A stretch of 64,000 nt of DNA from assembly GCA_005223045.1 (NCBI GenBank), contig NJBM01000025.1:1-64000 (forward strand), given 5' to 3'. A program made the translations under genes and the position numbers. This DNA is from Planctomycetes bacterium B3_Pla (GTDB taxonomy: Bacteria > Planctomycetota > Phycisphaerae > Sedimentisphaerales > Anaerobacaceae). Below, piece after piece: positions 27,215-36,700 of the stretch. The notes beneath the pieces are model-generated. The model was given only the letters and a program-made list of their open reading frames with translations, searched no databases and was not told the DNA's origin. The number at the start of each line of letters is the position of its first letter. The stretch's first letter is position 1.

Positions 27215-28321
27215 ATGCAGGTCCCACTTTTGGATTTGAAAGCGCAATACGCAACTATCAAGGATGAAACCGCGCAGGCAATAAGCAAGGTCTGCGAGAG
27301 TCAGTTTTTTGCTCTCGGCCCAGCCGTGGCGGAGTTTGAGCAGAACATCGCCGAGTATTGCGGCAGCAAGTTCGCAATCGGCGTCTCAAGCGGAACGGAT
27401 GCTCTGCTCGTCAGTCTTATGGCGCTGGACGTCAAGCCCGGTGACGAGGTCATAACCGCTCCTTTCAGCTTCTTCGCAACCGCCGGCTCCGTTGTCAGGG
27501 TTGGGGCAAAGCCGGTCTTTGTTGACGTTGATCCCGACTCTTTCAATATTGATCCGACCGGAATCGAAGAGAAGATTACCAATAAGACGCGGGCGATCAT
27601 ACCGGTTCATCTGTTCGGGCAAATTGCTCAGATGATGGCTATTACCGAGATTGCGCGGCGGCACGGTCTGGTCGTTATCGAAGATGCAGCCCAGGCGATA
27701 GGTGCGAGTCGGGATGGAGTTAAAGCCGGCAACTTCGATGACTGCGGATGCTTTTCGTTTTATCCGACCAAGAACCTCGGCGGCTTCGGCGACGGCGGAC
27801 TGGTTACAACCAACTCGGACGATCTTGCCGGAAGACTCAAAATACTCCGTGACCACGGCCAGGATCCACGCTACTTCTATAAAGTGATTGGCGGCAATTT
27901 CCGCCTGGACGCCATTCAGGGCGCAGTGCTTAACGTCAAGCTCAAATACCTCGACAACTGGAATGAGAAGCGAAGGCGGAACGCGGCCCTCTATGATAGT
28001 CTCTTTGCCGATTCACCGGTCAAAATACCAAAGATTGAGGTAGGCAACGTGAGCATTTATCACCAATACACCATAGCGGCGCCCGAAAGAGACGGGCTGC
28101 AAAAATTCCTTGCCGAAAATCAGATCGCCTCGGCGATCTTTTATCCAAAGCCATTACACATACAGGACTGCTTTGCCGAGCTTGGTTACAAGAAAGGCGA
28201 TCTGCCGGTTGCTGAGAAGCTCTGCGAGCAAGTTCTGTCGCTGCCGGTGTATCCGGAACTTTCGCCGGAACAGATTGAATATGTTGCCGGAACCGTTTTG
28301 AAATTTTACGGAACAAATTAG
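27215..28321 (+). CDS. DegT/DnrJ/EryC1-family sugar aminotransferase
   Basis: 368 aa from ATG 27215, which has GGAG 6 bp upstream; homologues start at this VPLLDLKAQY. It is PLP-dependent: the SGTDALL phosphate-binding loop lies near 60, EDAAQAIGA near 162, and the catalytic lysine in FYPTKNLGGFGDGG near 190. Family members aminate 3-keto or 4-keto nucleotide sugars; WbpE-like action on a 3-keto-uronate would suit the preceding dehydrogenase. The oxidase and acetyltransferase needed for a full Wbp route are not in this window. Confidence 0.9.
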   Translation: MQVPLLDLKAQYATIKDETAQAISKVCESQFFALGPAVAEFEQNIAEYCGSKFAIGVSSGTDALLVSLMALDVKPGDEVITAPFSFFATAGSVVRVGAKPVFVDVDPDSFNIDPTGIEEKITNKTRAIIPVHLFGQIAQMMAITEIARRHGLVVIEDAAQAIGASRDGVKAGNFDDCGCFSFYPTKNLGGFGDGGLVTTNSDDLAGRLKILRDHGQDPRYFYKVIGGNFRLDAIQGAVLNVKLKYLDNWNEKRRRNAALYDSLFADSPVKIPKIEVGNVSIYHQYTIAAPERDGLQKFLAENQIASAIFYPKPLHIQDCFAELGYKKGDLPVAEKLCEQVLSLPVYPELSPEQIEYVAGTVLKFYGTN

Positions 28322-28331
28322 GACGAAGAAA

Positions 28332-28880
28332 TTGCTGAAAGTAAGCGAAAATCCCCCGATTATATGGCCCGAGGCCGAATCGATATCTGATTATGAAGGC
28401 GAATGGTGGGTAGCCCATACAAAGAGCAGAAACGAGAAGGCCCTGGCTCATGACCTTATCCGAAGAAGAATCAGCTACTTTCTTCCGATGAGCTGGAAGG
28501 TCAGGCGCAAAAGCCGCCGAACAACACGCTCACTGCTGCCTCTGTTCGGCGGATACCTGTTCTGTTGCGGTCAGGAAGAGAACCGCACTGAACTGATGCG
28601 AACTGATCGCGTTGCGAATCTTATCGAGGTCGCGGACCAGCAAAAGCTGATCAAAGAGCTGGTGCAAATTGAGCAGGCCCTCAGGGCCGGCGCTCCGCTG
28701 ATCCCGCACAAATACGTCAAAGCGGGCCAGAAGTGCGCGGTAAAAGCGGGACCGCTGCTTGGTCTGCAGGGTGTTGTCGCCCGGATCAGCGGGGCTACTC
28801 GCCTGGTGCTGCAAGTGGACATGCTCGGCCAGGCGGCGAGCGTTGAAATAGACGTGGATATGATAGAAACTCTTGATTGA
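28332..28880 (+). CDS. NusG/RfaH-like transcription elongation factor
   Basis: 182 aa with a TTG start behind GGACGAAGAA. The NGN domain spans about 24-125 (EWWVAHTKSRNEKALAHDL, then YFLPMSWKV and LLPLFGGYLF). A KOW-like C terminus includes AGQKCAVKAGPLLGLQGVVAR. Specialised NusG paralogues (RfaH, UpxY) promote read-through of long polysaccharide operons. Its place inside the nucleotide-sugar genes, between the aminotransferase and UDP-glucose dehydrogenase, supports that role. Confidence 0.82.
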   Translation: MLKVSENPPIIWPEAESISDYEGEWWVAHTKSRNEKALAHDLIRRRISYFLPMSWKVRRKSRRTTRSLLPLFGGYLFCCGQEENRTELMRTDRVANLIEVADQQKLIKELVQIEQALRAGAPLIPHKYVKAGQKCAVKAGPLLGLQGVVARISGATRLVLQVDMLGQAASVEIDVDMIETLD

Positions 28881-28925
28881 GTGAATTCGTCGCTCTAAGC
28901 AAAATCAAGAACGGGAGCCAATAGA

Positions 28926-30233
28926 ATGCGTATTTGCGTGGTTGGCGTCGGTTACGTCGGATTGGTCACGTCGGCGTGCCTGGCGGAAGCGGGCAGCAAC
29001 ATCGTTTGCGTGGACAAGGACAGCGAGAAAATTGACGGCTTGAAAAAAGGCGTGGTCCCTATTTACGAACCGGGTCTGACCGAAATGCTCAACCGCAACA
29101 AAAAGCTCGGTCGGCTGCACTTCACCACCGATTTGAAACACGGCCTGGAGAATTGCCTGATCATCTTTCTTGCGGTCGGCACACCTTCGGCATCGGACGG
29201 CTCGTCTGACGTGTCCGCGGTCTGCGCAGTCGCGAGCGAGATAGGCGAAAACCTTACCGACTATCGCATAGTTGCAACAAAGAGCACTGTGCCGGTTGGC
29301 ACACACAAACAGGTCACGGATATCATAAGATCGAAGAGCGAGACGCCGTTTGATTACGTTAGCAATCCGGAATTCTTAAAGGAAGGTGCTGCGATAGAAG
29401 ATTTTATGCGCCCGGACAGGATTATCATCGGGACGACCAACCCGGCAGTGCGACAAACAATGAAACAGTTGTACAGCCCGTTCATGCGCAAGAGAAGCCG
29501 AATACTCTTCATGGATGCCGCCTCCGCCGAAATGACAAAGTACGCAGCCAATACAATGCTGGCGACGAGAATATCGTTCATGAACGAAATATCGACGCTG
29601 TGTGAGAAACTCGGCGCCGACGTTGAGCAGGTCAGACAGGGACTGGGTAGTGACTCGCGGATCGGCTCTGCCTTCCTGTTCCCCGGCGTCGGCTTCGGCG
29701 GCAGTTGTCTGCCGAAAGATATTCGGGCACTAATTCATACCGGCTCCGAGCACGGCGTTGAAATGACAATAGCAAAGTCTGTCCAGAGGGTGAATACTGA
29801 GCAGCAAGACCGCTTTGCCGAACGTATCACTGACTACTTTGCAGGCAAATATAATCAGACCAGACTGGCTGTCTGGGGTCTTGCCTTCAAGGCAAAAACC
29901 GACGACGTCAGGGAATCGCCGGCAATCTACTGTACAAAGAAACTCCTCGATCTCGGCATGAAGATTACGGCCTATGATCCCGAAGCAGCAGCCGCCGCGA
30001 TGACGGCCCTGGAGGGCAGAATCGAGACCTGTCAGAACGGATACGACGCACTCGACGGGGCCGATGCACTTGCTATTTTTACCGATTGGCAGGAGTTCAG
30101 GAATCCTGACTTCGAGGTCATCGCGGCAAAACTCAAGAAACCTGTCATATTCGACGGCAGGAACCTCTACGATCCTAAAGTTGTAAGAGAAGCGGGGCTT
30201 GAATATCACAGCATCGGCAGGGCCTCCATTTGA
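28926..30233 (+). CDS. ugd: UDP-glucose 6-dehydrogenase
   Basis: 435 aa, the usual length. The NAD motif is VVGVGYVGLVTSACLAEAG (about 4-22), the catalytic Cys lies in FPGVGFGGSCLPKD (about 250-263), and the UDP-binding C terminus has WGLAFKAKTDDVRESPA. It oxidises UDP-glucose to UDP-glucuronate, feeding the epimerase downstream. It is distinct from the UDP-HexNAc dehydrogenase two genes upstream. Confidence 0.93.
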   Translation: MRICVVGVGYVGLVTSACLAEAGSNIVCVDKDSEKIDGLKKGVVPIYEPGLTEMLNRNKKLGRLHFTTDLKHGLENCLIIFLAVGTPSASDGSSDVSAVCAVASEIGENLTDYRIVATKSTVPVGTHKQVTDIIRSKSETPFDYVSNPEFLKEGAAIEDFMRPDRIIIGTTNPAVRQTMKQLYSPFMRKRSRILFMDAASAEMTKYAANTMLATRISFMNEISTLCEKLGADVEQVRQGLGSDSRIGSAFLFPGVGFGGSCLPKDIRALIHTGSEHGVEMTIAKSVQRVNTEQQDRFAERITDYFAGKYNQTRLAVWGLAFKAKTDDVRESPAIYCTKKLLDLGMKITAYDPEAAAAAMTALEGRIETCQNGYDALDGADALAIFTDWQEFRNPDFEVIAAKLKKPVIFDGRNLYDPKVVREAGLEYHSIGRASI

Positions 30234-30266
30234 AAATGCGTTGAGTCCAGGTATGAGGACAAAATC

Positions 30267-30638
30267 ATGAACATGGTAATTGTTATTAAGATTTTGGGCG
30301 TAGTTATCGCTCTTATCGGAGTCGGGTACCTGATCAGGCCCAACATCATCAAATGGCTGATGGGATTCTTCAAGAAGGGAAAACGAATCTACTTTTCCGG
30401 GATATTGAGATTTGTCCTTGCGGTGGTATTTTTTGTTGCCGCTCGTGAATGCAGATATCCATGGGTAATATTCACCGTCGGGACCCTTTTCCTGATCGGA
30501 GGCCTTCTGATTCTCCTACTCGGACCCGAAAAGTTCAGACGAATACTCGACTGGTACCAGGAACAACCGATGCTGATTTTTCGAGTTATCGCAGCAACCG
30601 TCTTGCTCTTCGGAGCAGTCATCATCTTTTCGGCGTAG
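30267..30638 (+). CDS. Small membrane protein, unknown
   Basis: 123 aa with four hydrophobic helices (about 4-22, 43-60, 66-86 and 103-121) and the motif KGKRIYFSGILRFVLAVVFF. GAGGAC lies 8 bp upstream of the ATG. It is embedded between ugd and the epimerase on the same strand, so it is probably co-expressed with polysaccharide precursor genes. No function can be named. Confidence 0.65.
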   Translation: MNMVIVIKILGVVIALIGVGYLIRPNIIKWLMGFFKKGKRIYFSGILRFVLAVVFFVAARECRYPWVIFTVGTLFLIGGLLILLLGPEKFRRILDWYQEQPMLIFRVIAATVLLFGAVIIFSA

Positions 30639-30660
30639 TCGCTAAGGAGAAGCATACCGC

Positions 30661-31605
30661 ATGAAGGTATTAATCACGGGAGCAGCCGGCTTCATCGGAT
30701 CGCATTTATGCGAGCGGCTTCTTGCTGAAGGCCATGCCCTGGTCGGGGTTGATAACTTCGACGACTTTTACGATCCACAAGTCAAACGCCGCAACATCGA
30801 CGACTGCCTGAAAGCCGGCGATTTCCAGCTCATCGAAGCCGACATCCGTGACAGTGCCGCTATGGACGACGCAATCGGACGGGGTATTGATGCAATCGTC
30901 CACCTGGCTGCCAAAGCCGGCGTGCGCCCCTCAATCGCTCAGCCCCTGCTCTACGCCGATGTCAACATAAACGGCACAATGGTCCTTCTGGAGGGCGCCG
31001 CAAAACACAATGTTGACAAGTTCATTTTCGCTTCAAGTTCGAGCGTGTACGGCAATAATGAAAAAGTGCCGTTTTCCGAGCAGGACAACGTTGATTTTCC
31101 CATCTCGCCTTATGCCGCGACGAAAAAGGCAGGCGAGCTTATCTGCCACTCGTATCACCATCTTTCCGGAATGCCTGTAACCTGTCTGCGTTTTTTCACC
31201 GTTTACGGTCCCAGGCAGCGCCCCGATCTGGCGATCCACAAATTCGCAAGCCTAATAGAGCAGGGCAACCCTATTCCTGTTTACGGCGACGGCTCGATGA
31301 TGCGAGACTTCACATACATCGATGATATAATAGACGGCACAGTCGCAGCAATTGATAAATGTGAAGGCTTTAATATCTACAACCTCGGTGAATCAAAACC
31401 GATTACAGTCAACGATTTGATTGTCGAAATTGAAAACGCCCTCGGCAAGAAAGCAACAAGAGAATATCTACCCCACCAGCCGGGCGACGTCGAACGCACT
31501 TACGCAGACATCGCCAGAGCATCCAAAGACCTCAGCTACAGCCCTCAAACACCCATACAAAGCGGTCTGGCAAAATTCACCACATGGCTAAGGCAAAACA
31601 ACTGA
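30661..31605 (+). CDS. NAD-dependent sugar epimerase (UDP-glucuronate 4-epimerase-like)
   Basis: 314 aa short-chain dehydrogenase of the GalE/GAE type. The NAD motif GAAGFIGSHLCE lies at about 7-18, and the catalytic YxxxK (YAATKKAGE) is near 147 with the preceding SSSVYG. The region VTCLRFFTVYGPRQRPD is typical of UDP-glucuronate epimerases. With ugd 400 bp upstream it would give UDP-galacturonate from UDP-glucose. Confidence 0.85.
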   Translation: MKVLITGAAGFIGSHLCERLLAEGHALVGVDNFDDFYDPQVKRRNIDDCLKAGDFQLIEADIRDSAAMDDAIGRGIDAIVHLAAKAGVRPSIAQPLLYADVNINGTMVLLEGAAKHNVDKFIFASSSSVYGNNEKVPFSEQDNVDFPISPYAATKKAGELICHSYHHLSGMPVTCLRFFTVYGPRQRPDLAIHKFASLIEQGNPIPVYGDGSMMRDFTYIDDIIDGTVAAIDKCEGFNIYNLGESKPITVNDLIVEIENALGKKATREYLPHQPGDVERTYADIARASKDLSYSPQTPIQSGLAKFTTWLRQNN

Positions 31606-31716
31606 CACAAAGCTGCTTCTATCGGTTTTCCAAAAGGAACTTGAAAACTACCGACGTCTCGCCTAAGATACTAAAGGATATGTGCAGGAAAAAGAACATC
31701 CACGTGATAGAATAAT

Positions 31717-32103
31717 ATGCTAAGGCTTGTTTATATAGCAACAGGTGGGGCAATCGGCGCCGTTGCCCGTTACAGCGTTTCAGGTTGGGTACAGAATTTC
31801 GGCCAAGGTACTTTTCCCTGGGGGACGTTGTTCGTCAATACGGCCGGCTCACTGCTGATAGGCCTGTTCTTTGGCCTGTCCGAGCTAACATCGGTATCTC
31901 CAGCGGCGAGACTATTCTTCGCAGTTGGATTTCTGGGCGCCTTTACCACTTTCTCAACGTACTCTCTTGAAACGTTGAATTTGCTGCGAGACAAGGAAAC
32001 TATGCTTGCTTTTGTCAACATTGGATTGAATAACCTGCTCACCCTGGCATTTGTTTTCGGAGGATATTTACTCTCCCGCTACGTTGTCACTTTTCTCAAA
32101 TGA
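31717..32103 (+). CDS. crcB: Fluoride channel CrcB/Fluc
   Basis: 128 aa with four membrane helices. It carries the CrcB signatures GGAIGAVARYSVSGW, PWGTLFVNTAGSLLIG (with the pore Asn) and GFLGAFTTFSTYSLE (the polar track with central TTFST). Dimers export fluoride. I saw no fluoride riboswitch in the 111 bp upstream. A DUF190 gene follows directly, as is common beside crcB. Confidence 0.93.
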   Translation: MLRLVYIATGGAIGAVARYSVSGWVQNFGQGTFPWGTLFVNTAGSLLIGLFFGLSELTSVSPAARLFFAVGFLGAFTTFSTYSLETLNLLRDKETMLAFVNIGLNNLLTLAFVFGGYLLSRYVVTFLK

Positions 32104-32113
32104 GGATTTGAAG

Positions 32114-32446
32114 ATGAAACTCCCGGAAGAAGGAATGCTGCTTCGCATCTTTGTCGGTGAAACGGACCGCATTCACGGCAAATCTCTCTACGAACAGGTC
32201 GTTCTAAAAGCCAGGGAGCTTGGACTCGCCGGCGCAACGGTCATTCGCGGCATCATGGGCTTCGGCGCCAGCAGCAGAATGCACTCCGCCAAAATCCTGA
32301 GTTTATCCGAAGATCTGCCGATCGTGATCGAGCTGGTCGATACCGAAGAAAATCTCGGCAAACTGATGCCCTTCATAGACGAAAACGTCACCGAAGGTCT
32401 CGTGACAATGGAAAAAGTCCGAGTAATCAAGTACCGCCACAAATGA
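32114..32446 (+). CDS. DUF190-family protein
   Basis: 110 aa from the ATG at 32114, with GAGG 8 bp upstream. An upstream in-frame start lies inside crcB and is less likely. The motifs LLRIFVGETDRIHGKSLYE, AGATVIRGIMGFG and LPIVIELVDTEE mark the DUF190 family, PII-like in fold. It starts 10 bp after crcB and is probably expressed with it, perhaps as a fluoride-channel modulator (inference). Confidence 0.88.
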   Translation: MKLPEEGMLLRIFVGETDRIHGKSLYEQVVLKARELGLAGATVIRGIMGFGASSRMHSAKILSLSEDLPIVIELVDTEENLGKLMPFIDENVTEGLVTMEKVRVIKYRHK

Positions 32447-32478
32447 CTTGCAAAACATCTTGTGCAGAGTTATTGAAA

Positions 32479-33423
32479 CTACGCAAACTCGGCGAAGACA
32501 CGTCTCGTGTACCGGCTGCTCTTTTGGAAGGCCTCAACTGTGGTCATTGTTTTGGGTGTGCCTTTTTCTACCGCCTGTTCCAGCACAATGTGAGGACGCA
32601 CTCCGATTTCAAGCAGATGTTTGGCTAAGGCTGGGTAGTCGATGTCGCCGTCGCACATTGTCTCGGTCCAGATATTGTCCTTTGATTGGCGAAGGTGCAG
32701 CTCGGTGATTCTGGAACCGTAGAGCTTTAGGACGTCGAACAGCGCTACCTGCGAGTTGCCCGCGCCGCGGTAAACCCAATGAGCATCCAGGCAAAGCGTC
32801 ACGTATTTCGGATCGGTGCCGACTATCATGTGATGAAATTCGCGGGCCGCGTTACGCAGTTCGATGTCGTGGTTGTGATACGCCAATGTCAATCCTATTG
32901 TTCTTAGCTCGCGACCTAATTTCTCCAGGGCCGCCGCCTGCACTCTTAGCTCGGCGTCATTTTTATTCTGAGGCCCGCCCCAGCGGATAGGGCTGGGATT
33001 GGTTACAATGATTTTTGTGCCGACGGCTTTTGCCTTGCGTGCGATTGCCAATACCGCCTCGATGCTCTGGTCCGCTTTTTCGCGTTCGTGCAGGATGCTG
33101 TTGACGTACAGGGAACGCATTTCAAGGCCGTGTTTTTTCAGCAGCGGCGCGAGTCGATCTATCTCCTGGGGATTACTGGCGAGCGGTTCGTAACCGTCGA
33201 GCCGGCAGGCGGCGAGTTCCCCCAGGCCCTCATCAAGATCGGCATTGAAGTTCCGATTGTCCCGAGCGTAAAACACAGTCCATGGATATTGGTTGCATGC
33301 TACGTGCAGCTTGCCGCGACTACCACGCTCGGATCTTGCCGCCCTGCCGCCCATGAGCACGACTCCGCCTGCCAGAGCCAAATCTTCGATAAACCTTCTG
33401 CGAGAAATTGCATCACTAACCAT
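32479..33423 (-). CDS. Tat-exported TIM-barrel protein (sugar isomerase/epimerase-like)
   Basis: 314 aa with a Tat-type leader (SRRRFIEDLALAGGVVLMGG). The body matches the AP endonuclease 2 / xylose isomerase-like TIM barrel: LAYHNHDIEL, YVTLCLDAHWVYRGAG, ITELHLRQSKD and GDIDYPALAKHLLEIGV, which carry the expected His/Asp/Glu metal ligands. Export by Tat fits sugar or polyol handling in the periplasm. The substrate is unknown. Confidence 0.8.
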   Translation of the reverse strand: MVSDAISRRRFIEDLALAGGVVLMGGRAARSERGSRGKLHVACNQYPWTVFYARDNRNFNADLDEGLGELAACRLDGYEPLASNPQEIDRLAPLLKKHGLEMRSLYVNSILHEREKADQSIEAVLAIARKAKAVGTKIIVTNPSPIRWGGPQNKNDAELRVQAAALEKLGRELRTIGLTLAYHNHDIELRNAAREFHHMIVGTDPKYVTLCLDAHWVYRGAGNSQVALFDVLKLYGSRITELHLRQSKDNIWTETMCDGDIDYPALAKHLLEIGVRPHIVLEQAVEKGTPKTMTTVEAFQKSSRYTRRVFAEFA

Positions 33424-33613
33424 AGTCCAAAACTCCCATTGAAAGTTAGAACCCTTAAAGGCTTCAGTTTACCTAATTCAGTTCTTCCCGTCAAAACCGC
33501 CAGGCCATTCGTCATTTAGTATGATCTAAGCGGACACGTTCGGCAAGCGTATTAATATTTCGAGAATTTGGTTGTTCTGAACAGGGCTTCATATTAGAAT
33601 ACGTCCGTCGCAC

Positions 33614-33687
33614 CGGAGAGTAGCTCAGTTTGGTAGAGCGCACGGCTGGGGGCCGTGAGGTCGCAGGTTCAAGTCCTGTCTCTCCGA
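33614..33687 (+). tRNA. tRNA-Pro (GGG)
   Basis: A 74-nt cloverleaf: acceptor CGGAGAG with CTCTCCG, D arm GCTCAGTTTGGTAGAGC, anticodon loop CTGGGGG with anticodon GGG, and T arm CAGGTTCAAGTCCTG. No CCA is encoded. It stands alone on the plus strand between two minus-strand genes. Confidence 0.96.
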
Positions 33688-33735
33688 ATTCAGTTTTTAC
33701 AACCACCCGGTCTCAATTGGCAAGGCTCTGCGCGG

Positions 33736-36700
33736 TCATTCCTTTTCCAGATGCACGAGCATGGTTTTGGGTCGGCCGACACCCGGCTCGAAGGCGTCGA
33801 GAGCAATCGATTTCTCGACCTTCCTGTAGCCCTGAGCTGCAACGTGGAGCACATATTTGCCCGGTACGGTCAAGAAGATGTGTCCCTGCGGTGTGGATTG
33901 CCATGTCTCGATCGGCTGGGAATCTCTCTCGAGCCACACTTCGGCATCGCCACGGAGCTGGTTTCGCTCGTCCATGACCTGTGCGACCAAATAGGCCATT
34001 TTCTGTTCGATGTGGCCTGTCAAATCCAGATCCACGATTTCGTTTCGGCCCGGCAGCAATTTAAACTCAGCAAGTTTCGACATGTTGTTGAGCAGACCGA
34101 AAACGCTGCCGATAAAGTAGGTACCTGAGGGAAGATTTTCAATTTTATAGGCGCCCTCCCTGCCCATCGAGATTGCACCGAATACGTCCATTCCTTCCCG
34201 CCAAAAGGCGAGGCCCGAAGGGGTATTGCCGACAATCTTTCCTGAAACGCCCGCTGTTGATTCGGGGACTTCCATTGTGACTTCCCATTGGCTCTGACCA
34301 AGTGCAAGCTCAATATCCTTTCTCATTTGCACCTGATCGCTCCTGGTGAGGTTCAACACGTACCTGCCCGGCTCGACATTGCTGATTACCCAGGGCTTGC
34401 CTGGAGCATCGGGTGGATCAGCTTTGCTAATCGGAACACCAAAAACCTTGCCGGCTTTGGAAATGTATATCCGTTTAATCGCCAATTTTGTGTCAAACTG
34501 TCGTCCATTGATGGTCACCAAGAGTCTGGATACATCGGCGGGGGTAATAACGCCAAGGCTCAGGTCTGCACTCGCCACATCAATGTCCACGATTTTTATC
34601 CAGTCACTCCTTTTGTCCGGGTTCTCATAGTAAATCGCGTGGGGACCTTCAACCGCTCCTCTGAAGGCAAATCGCCCTGCTCCATTTGTTCTGGCATAAC
34701 ACTTGAACAAACCGAAGTGCGGAGAGTCAGCCGGACCTAACAATATCCTCTTGTCTATCAGCAGCTCATCGTCGACAACTACTGTTCCGGTCACGACGGG
34801 TGTGCCTCCCAGATCCAGCCTCGATACCTCACCACTCTTTGGCATTAGGGCCCGACTAACGACTCCCAGGCTCTGCCACTCCTTTTCCCGTCTCACAGAG
34901 CACATCTTTTCAGGTAAACCGGAGACACGATAAAACCCGTTACTGTCGGCAATAGCTGTCCCAAGCCGGCCTTCCTGCTCATCCCCACTGCCGCCGTAAT
35001 TGTCGGCACCCTGTATGTACAGTGCCACGCCCGCCTCAGGCTCTCCATCGGCATCGTAGACGTATCCCTCGACAGTGGCGCCCTTTTTCAAAACAATCTT
35101 GACGCCCACGGCAGTCTGACCATCGACAACTTCAATACCCTCGGAAATCGAGAATGCGTACATCGGATGCACGACTTTCAACGTCTCTGTGCCCGCTGGC
35201 AGATGCTTCAGCGTGAACTCCCCGCCGATCGTCTCAACGGCCCCTTCTTCAGACACAAAAACATCGAACGTTCGCGGCATAGTCCCGCCTGCTATCGAAA
35301 GAGGTATGACCTTCGCTCCGGTGATTTGCTCTTCATCTTCATTGGCAACCGTACCCTTGATACTCCCTCCGAATCCCAGCTCAACAAGAACGTTTGCCGG
35401 TTCGTCTGTGCTCACCTGTGTGCTCCACGTTGGCGCGTAGTCGCCGGCTGCCGCCTGGAGCTGATAAATCCCCGGTCCCACAACATCAAGGGTAAACCGG
35501 CCTTCCTCATCGGCGAAGTATGCCCATTGGTCATTCTGGCCGTAATTGCGGCCGCGAAGCGTGCGAAGTTTCCTGGCCCTCATTCTGAAACTCTTGACCG
35601 GCTCACCGGTCTTGGCATCTACTACCGTTCCCATAAGTTTCGGCTTGGTCAAATACAGCAGTTCCACCTCAAGTCCCTCGCTCGGAGCCTGGACGTTCTC
35701 GATGACCTTCTCTTCGAGATTCGATCCAGAAAAGGTCAATCTGTACCTGCCCGGTTCCAGCCGGTCGAGAACAAAGTAGTCTTTTACCTCGTTATTTGAG
35801 TTGTATCTAACGCTTGTGTGAGCATGTCCGGTTGTTGGTGAATAGGCGTCAATATAGACATACCTCGGCTTCTTTTCACCAAGATAGACAAGCGTTCCGG
35901 AGATAGAGGCTAACGACTCCGGGGATTTCTCGGGAATGCGGACTATCAATAGCTCGTCCTCGGCCAGAGGGAGCTGTGCCTGAAAAACCGTCTTAGTACT
36001 TCCGCCACCTGATTCTGTCCTTGGGAAATATGCGCATATATCATATCTCCCGGGAGTAATGTGCTTGATGGCAAAGTCGCCTTCGGGGCCGATCTCATAT
36101 CCGTGGACGCCGTAATTGCAGTGCCACCAGGCCGGCCTGGCGACAATCTCGATATCATCGGCAGGAACGCCATCCGAGTACTCGGCGTGACCTTTCACCT
36201 CTATCCCTTTTTTGAGCACGATCTCTATTTGCTCGACAACCTGCGGATCAGTCAGTTTGACTACCCGCCGAGCCTGAGCATAATCGTAGTCGCTTTCGCC
36301 CCACAGTCTGCCGTCAGGCTTTCTTACTGTGCGTGTGGTTTCATGCCATACGGTAATCAGGTATTCCGACTTGACCGGCGTAAAGCCGCCGAGCAGGATG
36401 TGCCCTTTTGCATCGGTTTGCCGGATGCTGCCGAAATAGCTGACGACTTTGGGATTAGCGTCTGCCAGTGAAGTTGCAACTACCTTTGCACCTTCGATGC
36501 CAACTCCGTTCTCATCGACCACTCGCAGATCAACCTGACAGGCCCAGGCTAATTGAAAATGCTTCACAACCTGCTTGCCCGGCGCCAGACTGACAATCGG
36601 CTGCCGCTGGCCGACGGCGATTCCTATATACTCCTTCGAATCAATAGCAATGTCATAATTGCCGGTCTTCTCAATACTGTCAAAGGAATAGAAACCGTTG

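Noticed and set aside
31606-31716. Fluoride riboswitch before crcB
   Set aside because: The conserved GGNGAUGG and UGAUG-CUCC-like parts of the crcB motif are not seen.
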